From Clostridiales bacterium (lineage in GTDB: Bacteria > Bacillota > Clostridia > Lachnospirales > Lachnospiraceae), in assembly GCA_012520655.1 (NCBI GenBank), contig JAAYNW010000051.1, forward strand, positions 1-32,783: a stretch of DNA of 32,783 bases. The letters are read 5' to 3'. How positions within the stretch are numbered: position 1 is the first letter of the stretch; each line of letters begins with the position of its first letter. The notes beneath the pieces were generated by a model, which saw nothing but the letters and a program-made list of their open reading frames with translations, was not told the origin of the DNA and searched no databases. Position numbers and translations under genes: made by a program. This document shows positions 26,183 to 32,783 of this stretch, piece by piece.

Positions 26183-26207
26183 TCCATATTCTCCCTTTAA
26201 TATTCTA

Positions 26208-27125
26208 TTATCTCCCGTCCCGCCAAATAAAGTTACGCCATTGTGCAATTTGTTCTTCCGTCATAAATCCGTTTGAAGTTCCCATAAATCCTATTTTATA
26301 AGAAGCAAAAAGAAGGGCGTTCTTAACTGCAAAAACAGAATCTTGCGTCTTGTTATAAAAATGAAGGAAGCACGAAAATAACGCGTTGCCGGCGCCCACC
26401 GTATTAACGAGTCCGTGTGTCTTTACCGTATTGTAATGAGCGATAATATTTTTGTTCTTATCGTATAATATGAGACCTTCCGCACCCTGCCCTAAAATAA
26501 TAATCTCCGGACGGTATTTTACCGCCAAAGACTTTACAAACTCATATGGTTCCTCTATCAGATGATCGTCGCTCACATATAAAATATCAGCCGCTCTTAA
26601 ATAATCTTCATTATAGCAAACCTTACTTTCCTGATATTCCCTTATATTTACGGCTATCGGCTTACGGAGTTCCTTTCCGATTTCTATTAAGGGACGGCAG
26701 AAATTCGCGTTGGATAAAACGAGCATTTCCGCCCTCGCTGCACGCTCTTTGAACAAGTTCAAATCATATTCGGTCTCCCTCAGATCCTTAATATCCTCAA
26801 ATATCTGCTGGTTTCTGCCGTCATCATAAAATACGACCGCAGTAGGCGTATGGCAGAGCCGCGGCAGAATATAATCGGTCACGATCGTCACTTCACTTCC
26901 CTTGGGGTTAATAAGCTCCATGCTCTCATCCGCACCGACCATAGACATAAAATCCACAGAATTCCCAAGCCATTCCAGCGCCAGCGACTCATTGTAGGCA
27001 TCGCCTCCGGTACTCGTATAAATCGTATTCGGTTTATTCGTCACCCCCAAATATTCTATCGGAATCTTATCCACCTTCACAATGGTTTCTTTTTGCACAA
27101 TTCCCGCTACTAAAAATTTACTCAT
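26208..27125 (-). CDS. PfkB/ribokinase-family carbohydrate kinase homologue with Asn at the catalytic position
   Basis: The 305-residue protein has the ribokinase fold. The N-terminal substrate motif is TGGDAYNESLALEWLG (about 39-54), with SMVGAD after it. The C-terminal signature, normally DTxGAGD, is NTVGAGN at 241-247. Thus both acidic residues are amides, and the last, the catalytic base Asp of active kinases, is Asn247. The AAC codon is clear in the sequence. Other core segments (IIILGQGAEGLILYD and the long final helices) look intact, so this is not a decayed gene. It could be a weak kinase, a sugar-binding pseudokinase or a regulator. AAGGGG precedes the ATG at 27125. It is cotranscribed with the M19 dipeptidase and divergent from the DUF6062 gene. 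Confidence 0.88.
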   Translation of the reverse strand: MSKFLVAGIVQKETIVKVDKIPIEYLGVTNKPNTIYTSTGGDAYNESLALEWLGNSVDFMSMVGADESMELINPKGSEVTIVTDYILPRLCHTPTAVVFYDDGRNQQIFEDIKDLRETEYDLNLFKERAARAEMLVLSNANFCRPLIEIGKELRKPIAVNIREYQESKVCYNEDYLRAADILYVSDDHLIEEPYEFVKSLAVKYRPEIIILGQGAEGLILYDKNKNIIAHYNTVKTHGLVNTVGAGNALFSCFLHFYNKTQDSVFAVKNALLFASYKIGFMGTSNGFMTEEQIAQWRNFIWRDGR

Positions 27126-27185
27126 ATCTACCCCTTCTCCGTCCTAAATGTAAGGCCCTTCGGCCGTCATACAATATTTAGCAAT

Positions 27186-27214
27186 ATTATAGCATATGTT
27201 CCGAATGTAGTCGA
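27186..27214 (-). promoter_or_regulatory. Promoter of the PfkB-like/dipeptidase operon
   Basis: On the minus strand TCGACT (27209-27214) and perfect TATAAT (27186-27191) are 17 bases apart, and TGC before the -10 makes it an extended -10. Its -35 overlaps the -35 of the plus-strand promoter at a GTCGAC palindrome. Confidence 0.65.
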
Positions 27215-27240
27215 CAAAGAACGGTTTATTCATGTATAAT
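27211..27240 (+). promoter_or_regulatory. Promoter of the DUF6062 gene
   Basis: TCGACA (27211-27216) and perfect TATAAT (27235-27240) are 18 bases apart on the plus strand. The expected start near 27247 gives a leader of about 29 bases with GGAGG in it. The -35 shares four bases with that of the divergent promoter. Confidence 0.65.
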
Positions 27241-27275
27241 AAACTGCAGAAGACTTCGGAGGCTATGATGTAAAT

Positions 27276-28037
27276 ATGAAAGAAAAATTATATATGATCC
27301 CTTTAAACGATGCCGTAAACGCTGATGATGAATGTCCTTTTTGCCTTGTGGAACGAGATGTGGAACAGGATTTGTTAGATTTCGTATTAGGCTCCGGTTC
27401 CTCATATATGGAGAGCGATGTGCGGAGCATTACGGACAAGACCGGCTTCTGCCGGAATCACTTCAAGAAGATGTTTGACTATGGAAATACTCTTGGGAAC
27501 GGTTGGATTCTGAAAACTCACTATATACTCATAAATCGGGAAATGCAGGAACAGTTCAAGTCTTTTGTTCCACAGAAATCATCTTTTATAAATAAGCTCA
27601 AGAAAAATGAGGAACGTCGTAATCCTATCGGTATTTGGACGAAAGAAAAAGAAAATTCCTGCTATATCTGTACGCATTTATGCGAAGCCTATGACAGATA
27701 TATGGATACCTTTTTTGTTATGTATCAAAAGGATGATTCCTTTCGGGAGAAAATAGAAAACAGCAAAGGGTTTTGCCTTCATCACTTCGGAGACTTATGT
27801 GAAGCTGCCGAAAGCAAGCTGAGCGATAAAGAAAAGATGTCTTTTTACCCTGCAATGTTCTCACTTATGGAAAAAAATATGAAACGCATGGTCGATGACG
27901 TATCTTGGCTCGTAGAAAAATTCGATTACCAAAACAAAGACGCAGATTGGAAGAATTCCAAAGATGCCATCCAGAGGGGAATGCAGAAATTAAAAGGAGG
28001 CTATCCGGCCGATCCACCCTACAAAGCCTCCAAGTAG
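27276..28037 (+). CDS. DUF6062 family protein with duplicated Cys/His motif
   Basis: This 253-residue protein matches what I know as DUF6062, a family common in Lachnospiraceae and without known function. It has no signal peptide or membrane segment. Two similar halves each carry a CxxC pair followed about 38 residues later by GFCxxHF. The first is Cys20/Cys23 then Cys59 and His62; the second is Cys129/Cys132 then Cys167 and His170. The spacing suggests an internal duplication and two metal (probably zinc) sites. Ribosome binding site GGAGG is 13 bases before the ATG, a little far. The gene is divergent from the PfkB-like gene and shares overlapping promoters with it. Metal binding, redox sensing and partner binding are all possible. 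Confidence 0.82.
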   Translation: MKEKLYMIPLNDAVNADDECPFCLVERDVEQDLLDFVLGSGSSYMESDVRSITDKTGFCRNHFKKMFDYGNTLGNGWILKTHYILINREMQEQFKSFVPQKSSFINKLKKNEERRNPIGIWTKEKENSCYICTHLCEAYDRYMDTFFVMYQKDDSFREKIENSKGFCLHHFGDLCEAAESKLSDKEKMSFYPAMFSLMEKNMKRMVDDVSWLVEKFDYQNKDADWKNSKDAIQRGMQKLKGGYPADPPYKASK

Positions 28038-28046
28038 ACTCGTTTT
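27996..28046 (+). terminator. Weak terminator candidate at the end of the DUF6062 gene
   Basis: GGAGGCT (27996-28002) and AGCCTCC (28025-28031) pair across a 22-base loop, inside the last codons. GTTTTATTTTG follows at 28041. The long loop and the gap before the T-run make it doubtful. No better signal lies between the convergent DUF6062 and TetR genes. Confidence 0.3.
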
Positions 28047-28054
28047 ATTTTGAT

Positions 28055-28657
28055 TTATTTATATGCTAACTGCTTCATCATGTCCAGGTAGCCGTTTATT
28101 TCTTCATTTATCATATCCGGATGAAAAGAGCCTTCAAAAAAACTCTCTTTCATCATGCCCTGAATCGCATATTCAATCATGCATAACAGCTTTGCGGGAT
28201 CTGCTTCCGGTTTGAAGCGTGACAGATCCGCCTGATTCAAGATAGCTTCTCTTGCCTCCTTAAGAGTATTCTTCTTTTCCTCCGCGGCAATCAAAGCCTC
28301 TTTAACATTCTCATATTTTGTGCTGTCTATGAACTGCTGCATATACGGATAGTTCTTAAGTACATGAATTTTGGCCGCTTCTACCTGCTTAAGCAAAACA
28401 AAAAAGTCATTCTCATTCTTATTCACACGTGTGGTAAGCTCCAAGGTCATAAATCGAACGCTGTAATCGTAAAGAAACTCATAAAGTCCCAATTTACTTA
28501 TAAAATAATGGAACAACAATCCCTTGCTTATTCCTGCCTCCGCCACAATATCATCGGTGCTTGCATGTCTGTAACCGTTTTCGGCAAAGACTTTCAGCGC
28601 GGCATTTATCATTCTATCCTGTTTTTCTTTTTTTAAATCAAAAAATTTCTCATTCAC
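28055..28657 (-). CDS. TetR/AcrR family transcriptional regulator
   Basis: This is a ligand-controlled dimeric DNA-binding protein of about 200 residues. The N-terminal helix-turn-helix reads MINAALKVFAENGYRHASTDDI then VAEAGISKGLLFHYF (about 16-52), the clear TetR pattern. The C-terminal ligand domain is not assignable. A TTG at 28669 opens the frame, but it sits right on the AAGGA site; GTG at 28657 gives the family-like start VNEKFFDLKKEKQDR, and I prefer it. The gene is divergent from the small membrane protein gene. A perfect inverted repeat lies in the spacer of its own promoter, so it is very likely self-repressing and may also control the divergent gene. The ligand is unknown. Confidence 0.92.
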   Translation of the reverse strand: MNEKFFDLKKEKQDRMINAALKVFAENGYRHASTDDIVAEAGISKGLLFHYFISKLGLYEFLYDYSVRFMTLELTTRVNKNENDFFVLLKQVEAAKIHVLKNYPYMQQFIDSTKYENVKEALIAAEEKKNTLKEAREAILNQADLSRFKPEADPAKLLCMIEYAIQGMMKESFFEGSFHPDMINEEINGYLDMMKQLAYK

Positions 28658-28710
28658 CGTATTTCTCAAATCCTTTTTTCGCTCGCTGTTGACTTTGTGA
28701 GTCGGATTTT

Positions 28711-28739
28711 AATATATCATATTTTCATGATAGATTCAA
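28711..28739 (-). promoter_or_regulatory. Promoter of the TetR gene
   Basis: On the minus strand TTGAAT (28734-28739) and TATATT (28711-28716) are exactly 17 bases apart, with TGA in front of the -10 (extended -10). The expected leader is about 48 bases. The operator-like repeat fills its spacer. Confidence 0.65.
28715..28732. promoter_or_regulatory. Probable TetR operator (inverted repeat)
   Basis: TATCAT, six bases, ATGATA is a perfect six-base-arm inverted repeat placed between the -35 and -10 of the TetR promoter. Binding there would block RNA polymerase. It also overlaps a weaker plus-strand candidate (TTGACT at 28689, TATATC at 28713) that could serve the divergent gene. Confidence 0.6.
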
Positions 28740-28865
28740 TAAAGTTATATATTTAACAAAAAAATAATGGTTTTTTTATACATATTCTCTTTTCATTTTG
28801 AGAAAATAGTATTAATATATCTTTGTATATGTTTTTATAACCGCGAAATTGAAAGGAGTACTTAT

Positions 28866-29237
28866 ATGGCAAAAAAATTCGGTAAATTTTTGATGTTTAC
28901 TGCTGTCGCAGGCGCTGCTGCTGCGGGTGTTTACTATTATTTACAGAATAAGAATTCTTCCTGTTCCGACGATTTGGATGACGATGATTTCGATGATTTC
29001 AGCGACGACCTTGACAGCGATACAGAAAAAGGGGACAGCACACGCAACTATGTTGACCTTCATTTGGAAAAAGCAGAAAATGCCGCTTCCGATGCCGTAA
29101 ACCATTTGAGTGACGCCGCAACCGCTGCCGCTGACAATGCTAAGACAATAGCAAAGGATGCTGTAAATAATGCAGTGGAAACTGCCGAGTCAAAAGTAGA
29201 AGAATTCTTTGATGACGACAACGATAATTCTATATAA
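28866..29237 (+). CDS. Small membrane-anchored acidic, alanine-rich protein (YtxH-like)
   Basis: The ATG at 28866 has AAGGAG seven bases upstream; the earlier frame from 28767 lacks a site. The 123-residue product starts with a Lys-rich segment and one hydrophobic helix (about 7-25, with AVAGAAAAGVYYY). An acidic stretch of Asp residues follows (about 34-50). The C-terminal half, about 60-115, is an alanine-rich amphipathic helix with repeats of the A-x-x-A-x-x-A kind, such as ENAASDAVNHLSDAATAAADNAK. This resembles YtxH-like general-stress proteins and LEA-like helices, but I do not recognise a firm family. Expected location is the membrane with the long helix in the cytosol. It ends at a strong terminator. 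Function unknown; stress or envelope protection is a guess. Confidence 0.75.
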   Translation: MAKKFGKFLMFTAVAGAAAAGVYYYLQNKNSSCSDDLDDDDFDDFSDDLDSDTEKGDSTRNYVDLHLEKAENAASDAVNHLSDAATAAADNAKTIAKDAVNNAVETAESKVEEFFDDDNDNSI

Positions 29238-29246
29238 TTCATTTTT

Positions 29247-29278
29247 AAAAAGTCTGGAATTACTTCCAGACTTTTTTA
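29247..29278. terminator. Strong bidirectional terminator
   Basis: AAAAAGTCTGGAA, loop TTAC, TTCCAGACTTTTTT forms a stem of 12-13 pairs with A-run and T-run on both sides. It serves the plus-strand small protein gene and the minus-strand MocR gene, which converge here. The MocR stop codon (29260-29262) lies in the loop. Confidence 0.9.
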
Positions 29279-30687
29279 AGCATTTGAGCCCCTTCATAAA
29301 TTTGCTCTTTACTCAGTGCCGCATATCCCAGGATTACCATGTTTTCTTTTCGTCCCGGAACAGCTTCTCCGATATAGGCTTCCGATAATCCGTATGCTTT
29401 TACTCCTGCGGCGGCTGCCACTTCTAAAAGTTCCTTTTCTTTTCGTCCCTTTTTATCATCAAGAAGTATATGAAGCCCTGCACCTTCTCCCGATACCTGG
29501 AATATTTCTTCCATATCCTTTAATTCGTTCAACAGTAAATCGTGTTTTTCCCTGTATATTTTTCTCATCTTATTCAAATGACGTTCAAAATGTCCTTTTT
29601 CAATAAACTCTCCCAATATGCGCTGATCGATTCTGGAAACAGTGGTAGAATAAAAAGAACATTTTTTTTCGTAGGTCTCCAGCAAAGGAATGGGCAGCAC
29701 CATATAGCTTATACGAATCGCAGGTGCAATGGCTTTGGAAAAGGTTCCGATATAAATAACCTTGCCCGCCCAATCCGATGCCTGCAGAGACGGAACGGGC
29801 TTTCCCTTGAAACGGAATTCGCTGTCATCATCGTCTTCGATTAAATAGCGTTCTTCTTTTTCCTCCGCCCACTTCAGCAGCTCCATACGCCTTCCGATAG
29901 GCATGATAATCCCCGTCGGATACTGATGGGACGGCATGACATAAGCCACATCCGCTCCACTTTTCTTAAGCGCCTCAACACTCATGCCACTTACATCCAG
30001 TTCCACAGGGCTGATCTGATATGCAAAGGAATCGAAAATACGGTATGCTCTCTTGTAGGTGGGGTTTTCCATCGCTATTTTCACATGCCTCCCTAATATT
30101 TTCTCCAAAAGCATGAGCAAATAATCGTTTCCCGCACCTACGATAATCTGCTCCGGCATGCAGTTCACCCCTCTGGAGGAATAGAGATAGAGGCTGATGA
30201 TCTCCCTTAGCTTCCGATCTCCCTTAGGAGAACCGGAAGCAAACATCTCGCTATTCGCATCTACAAGTATATTTTTAGTTATTTTTTTCCATGTAGAAAA
30301 AGGAAATGCGGTCATATCGATGGCATGGGGTGAAAAATCAAGCAAGAAGCCGGGTTCTTCCGCCTCCTTTTTAACTCTTACATTCCACGGCGCTACCTTC
30401 GCATTCTTACCTCTTTCACCTTCCAAAGCAAATATATCATCTATCTCGCATACGAAATAACCTTTGTACGGTCTGGACTCGATATATCCTTCAGACAGAA
30501 GCTGCCCATAAGCCATTTCCACTGTATTTCTCGATACAGCGAGAAATTCTGCCAAAGAACGTGTAGAGGGAAGCTTCTCACCTGTCAGAAGCTTCCCTTT
30601 TCTTATCTCTTGCTTAATATGCTCATAGATTTGCTCATATAAATGTTTCTCGTCATCCTGACGAAGTTCAATGGTCAAATCGTTCAT
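29260..30687 (-). CDS. MocR-type regulator (GntR helix-turn-helix fused to aminotransferase-like domain)
   Basis: This is a transcription factor of the MocR/PdxR class, 475 residues. The N-terminal GntR winged helix (about 12-80) has LPSTRSLAEFLAVSRNTVEMAYGQL then GYIESRPYKGYFV. The rest is a fold-type I aminotransferase-like domain that binds pyridoxal phosphate. The Schiff-base Lys is Lys318 in IGTFSKAIAPAIR. Other landmarks are MPSHQYPTG and LIEDDDDSEFRF. Such proteins act as regulators rather than enzymes and sense PLP or an amino acid. PdxR controls pdxST, but those genes are not in the window. The gene follows the DUF2225 gene by five bases with only a weak AAGAAG site, so translational coupling is likely. 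Target unknown. Confidence 0.93.
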   Translation of the reverse strand: MNDLTIELRQDDEKHLYEQIYEHIKQEIRKGKLLTGEKLPSTRSLAEFLAVSRNTVEMAYGQLLSEGYIESRPYKGYFVCEIDDIFALEGERGKNAKVAPWNVRVKKEAEEPGFLLDFSPHAIDMTAFPFSTWKKITKNILVDANSEMFASGSPKGDRKLREIISLYLYSSRGVNCMPEQIIVGAGNDYLLMLLEKILGRHVKIAMENPTYKRAYRIFDSFAYQISPVELDVSGMSVEALKKSGADVAYVMPSHQYPTGIIMPIGRRMELLKWAEEKEERYLIEDDDDSEFRFKGKPVPSLQASDWAGKVIYIGTFSKAIAPAIRISYMVLPIPLLETYEKKCSFYSTTVSRIDQRILGEFIEKGHFERHLNKMRKIYREKHDLLLNELKDMEEIFQVSGEGAGLHILLDDKKGRKEKELLEVAAAAGVKAYGLSEAYIGEAVPGRKENMVILGYAALSKEQIYEGAQMLKKVWK

Positions 30688-30692
30688 TCTTC

Positions 30693-31562
30693 TTACTTTC
30701 CTGCATTTTTCAGCTTAACCTGCTTTACGATCTTCTCTTTCAGGGTACGCGCTTTTTCCTTCATTCTGGGATTCGTATTCGGAGAAGCGATAATCTGTGA
30801 TATCAGCTTCGATGCTACATCGAATTGTTCAAACCTCATGGCAATTACCGATATCAAATAATCCACTGTCGGTTCATCCATACCGCACATAGGGAAGTTC
30901 TCCGTCTGTCTGGCGGCAAGAAAACCATCCAACGCATTTCTTAAAAATTCCTTTTCTTCGTCTTCTATCTGCTTCTTCTTCTCCGCATATTTGGGATCCT
31001 CTTTATTCAGGGATTCACCTTTCCCACGCAGAAGCCATGCAGTCTTCAGGCAAATATACGCCTTTTCACTGGGCTTCGCGCTTTTTACAATCGCATTAGC
31101 GAGAGTCAGTTTATAACGTTCCAAAGCATCATCATAAGTATATATCTCTTTATGCTCTGTAACCGGTTTAAACTTACTGGAAATCGCTTCTTTAATTCTC
31201 TTGGCCTGCGGCGAAGTAATAAATTTAAAATATCTGCTAAGTGCCGCATATCCGCAGCTCGGACACATGATAATATCATATTTCAACAAATCTACATGCT
31301 CATACTTGGGACGCAAATCAATATCCGTTCCTATTAACTTCGCCTTACCTATTTTTACGGTTCTTGTCTTAAACTCTTTGTCACAAATAGGACAGGTAAA
31401 AGTCTTATCAAATAAAAAATCCTGTTCCTGAACGACTGGTTCTTCTTCCGCCTTTACCCCTTCTTCCGCTTTTACTTCTTCCTTCTTTGGCTTTTCATAT
31501 AAATCCATATTTTCCAAGCCGCCCAAACCAAATTGTCCCAACCCCGAAAGTAATCCAGACAT
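30693..31562 (-). CDS. DUF2225 family protein with two CxxC motifs
   Basis: This is a conserved Firmicutes protein of unknown function, 289 residues. The start is the ATG at 31562, six bases after GGAGG; a TTG two codons earlier (31568) is not needed. A Gly-rich N-terminus is followed by a Lys/Glu low-complexity stretch with VKAEE twice (about 24-45). Two CxxC pairs, Cys57/Cys60 in FTCPICDKEF and Cys100/Cys103 in IMCPSCGYAA, probably form one zinc-ribbon site. The rest looks helical, with repeat-like segments such as LYKTA or YKLTLANAIVK that recall TPR-type helices. It sits between glnS (31 bases upstream) and the MocR gene (five bases downstream) in one apparent operon. A link with translation is suggested only by the neighbour. 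Confidence 0.9.
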   Translation of the reverse strand: MSGLLSGLGQFGLGGLENMDLYEKPKKEEVKAEEGVKAEEEPVVQEQDFLFDKTFTCPICDKEFKTRTVKIGKAKLIGTDIDLRPKYEHVDLLKYDIIMCPSCGYAALSRYFKFITSPQAKRIKEAISSKFKPVTEHKEIYTYDDALERYKLTLANAIVKSAKPSEKAYICLKTAWLLRGKGESLNKEDPKYAEKKKQIEDEEKEFLRNALDGFLAARQTENFPMCGMDEPTVDYLISVIAMRFEQFDVASKLISQIIASPNTNPRMKEKARTLKEKIVKQVKLKNAGK

Positions 31563-31593
31563 ACTCAACCTCCAATATATATTCTTTTATCTT

Positions 31594-32783
31594 TTAGTTC
31601 TTTGGCAGTACATAAGAGCTCTTTAAGGATACAATCCTATTAAATACAAGACTATCCGGCTTTGAATCCTTTTCATCCACGCAGAAATATCCCTGTCGCA
31701 CAAACTGGAAGCTCTCCAACGCCTTTGCGGAAGCTAACGCCGGCTCCAAATAGCATTCCTTCAATACAGTCAAGGAATTCTGATTCAAATTCAGACTGCC
31801 GTCTTCATTGTACACCCCTTTGTCCTCATCAATAATGTTTTCATACAATCTGACTTCTGCTTTTACTGCCTGATTCGCAGGTACCCAGTGAATGGTTCCC
31901 TTTACTTTTCTTCCGGTAAAGCCCGAACCGCTTCTTGTCTCCGGGTCATAAGTACAGTGAATCTCGGACACTTTTCCGTCTTCATCCTTTACATAATCCG
32001 TGCAGGTTACAAAATAAGCATTCATCAGTCTAACTTCATTGCCCGGATACAGACGGAAATATTTCTTAGGCGGTTCTTCCATAAAGTCTTCCCTGTCGAT
32101 ATAAAGCACTTTGCCGAAAGGAACCTCTCTCGTACCCATTTCCTCATTTTCCATATTATTAGGAACAGTCATCATCTCTGTCTGATCCTCCGGATAGTTG
32201 TCAATAATCAATTTGACTGGGTCGAGCACCGCCATCATTCTCGGCTTCTTTAACTTCAAATCCTCTCTGATGCAATATTCGAGCATCGCATAATCAACGG
32301 AAGAATTACTCTTTGAAACGCCGCATAAATCTACGAACATCTTAATTGACTCCGGCGTAAATCCTCTTCTTCTGAGAGCCGCAATGGATACGAGCCTAGG
32401 ATCGTCCCAACCGTCAACAATCCCATCTTCCACTAATTTTTTAATATATCTTTTCCCTGTTACGACATTGGTCAAATACATTTTAGCAAATTCAATCTGC
32501 TTAGGGGGATTCGGATAGTCCAGTTCCCTTACTACCCAGTCATAAAGAGGTCTGTGATCCTCGAACTCAAGCGTACAGATGGAATGTGTAATACCCTCGA
32601 TAGCATCCTCAATCGGATGAGCAAAATCATACATCGGATAGATACACCACTTGTCGCCCGTATTATGATGCGTCATATGCGCCACACGATAAATAATCGG
32701 ATCGCGCATATTGATGTTGGGCGATTTCATATCTATCTTTGCACGCAGCACTTTCTCCCCGTCTTTATACAGACCGTTTTTCA
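31594..32783 (-). CDS. glnS: Glutaminyl-tRNA synthetase, C-terminal part (N-terminus beyond window)
   Basis: GlnRS charges tRNA-Gln with glutamine in the cytosol. About 395 codons are present. The frame stays open to base 32783, and the reading frame's first GTG at 32751 is internal, preceded by in-frame KDGEK. The sequence follows E. coli GlnRS closely: [46 protein letters not shown], then [19 protein letters not shown], and finally the two anticodon-binding beta-barrels. The HIGH motif is outside. The KMSKS loop, VMSKR in E. coli, is VVTGKR here. Many Firmicutes lack GlnRS and use the GatCAB amidation route, so this gene narrows the host to Clostridia that have it. It is the most upstream visible gene of the glnS, DUF2225, MocR operon. 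Confidence 0.95.
   Translation of the reverse strand, partial: KNGLYKDGEKVLRAKIDMKSPNINMRDPIIYRVAHMTHHNTGDKWCIYPMYDFAHPIEDAIEGITHSICTLEFEDHRPLYDWVVRELDYPNPPKQIEFAKMYLTNVVTGKRYIKKLVEDGIVDGWDDPRLVSIAALRRRGFTPESIKMFVDLCGVSKSNSSVDYAMLEYCIREDLKLKKPRMMAVLDPVKLIIDNYPEDQTEMMTVPNNMENEEMGTREVPFGKVLYIDREDFMEEPPKKYFRLYPGNEVRLMNAYFVTCTDYVKDEDGKVSEIHCTYDPETRSGSGFTGRKVKGTIHWVPANQAVKAEVRLYENIIDEDKGVYNEDGSLNLNQNSLTVLKECYLEPALASAKALESFQFVRQGYFCVDEKDSKPDSLVFNRIVSLKSSYVLPKN

Noticed and set aside
27148..27170. GGCC-CTTC-GGCC palindrome upstream of the PfkB-like gene as terminator or riboswitch part
   Set aside because: The stem has only four or five pairs, no T-run follows, and no larger conserved RNA structure is visible.
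28679..28705. GACT-N5-AGTC repeat in the TetR leader as a second operator
   Set aside because: The arms are only four bases and unlike the strong TATCAT repeat, so chance is likely.
1..32783. CRISPR arrays, tRNA or rRNA genes, insertion sequences, phage or conjugative genes
   Set aside because: I found no regularly spaced repeats, cloverleaf-like sequence, transposase, integrase or terminal repeats on either strand.

Overview
The window looks like a low- to mid-GC Firmicutes chromosome of the class Clostridia, most likely Lachnospiraceae. The signs are strong AGGAGG-type ribosome binding sites, AddAB rather than RecBCD, ECF vitamin transporters, a TPP-riboswitch-controlled thiT, YesM/YesN-type two-component genes, a DUF6062 protein and a bacterial GlnRS. 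There are 24 protein genes; 22 are on the minus strand, and only the DUF6062 gene and a small membrane protein are on the plus strand. I found no tRNA, rRNA, CRISPR array, insertion sequence, phage gene or integration site. No gene-free stretch exceeds about 250 bases.

Layout from left to right (transcription mostly right to left). Positions 1-1500 hold a HAD phosphatase cut by the left edge and a divergent Fpg/MutM-like protein, sharing a promoter. Positions 1510-2470 are a self-contained thiamine unit: consensus promoter, TPP riboswitch, hairpin over the ribosome binding site, thiT and terminator. Positions 2479-6570 hold an ECF transporter operon (UPF0397 S component, fused double ATPase, EcfT) followed by a patatin-like phospholipase. 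Positions 6543-14590 hold a NagD-type HAD phosphatase, addB and addA, with a promoter embedded in the upstream terminator.

Positions 14590-21115 are a sensory cassette: YesM-type histidine kinase, lipoprotein solute-binding protein, YesN-type response regulator and dCache chemoreceptor, with no permease in the window. Positions 21110-25100 hold a GH94 phosphorylase that most resembles N,N'-diacetylchitobiose phosphorylase and a phosphohexomutase, ended by a good terminator. Positions 25148-27240 hold an M19 dipeptidase and a PfkB-family protein whose catalytic Asp is Asn. Divergent from these is a DUF6062 gene with a duplicated Cys/His motif; the two promoters share overlapping -35 boxes.

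Positions 28050-29280 hold a TetR regulator with a clear self-operator and a small membrane-anchored acidic/alanine-rich protein. Positions 29260-32783 hold a MocR-type regulator, a DUF2225 protein and the 3' part of glnS, which runs off the right edge.

The best candidates for new biology are the sensor-chemoreceptor cassette with an orphan binding protein, next to a probable GlcNAc-disaccharide phosphorolysis pair; the Fpg-like protein that lacks the usual catalytic residues; the GAGN variant of the PfkB protein; and the duplicated Cys/His protein facing it. None of these functions is proven by the sequence alone.
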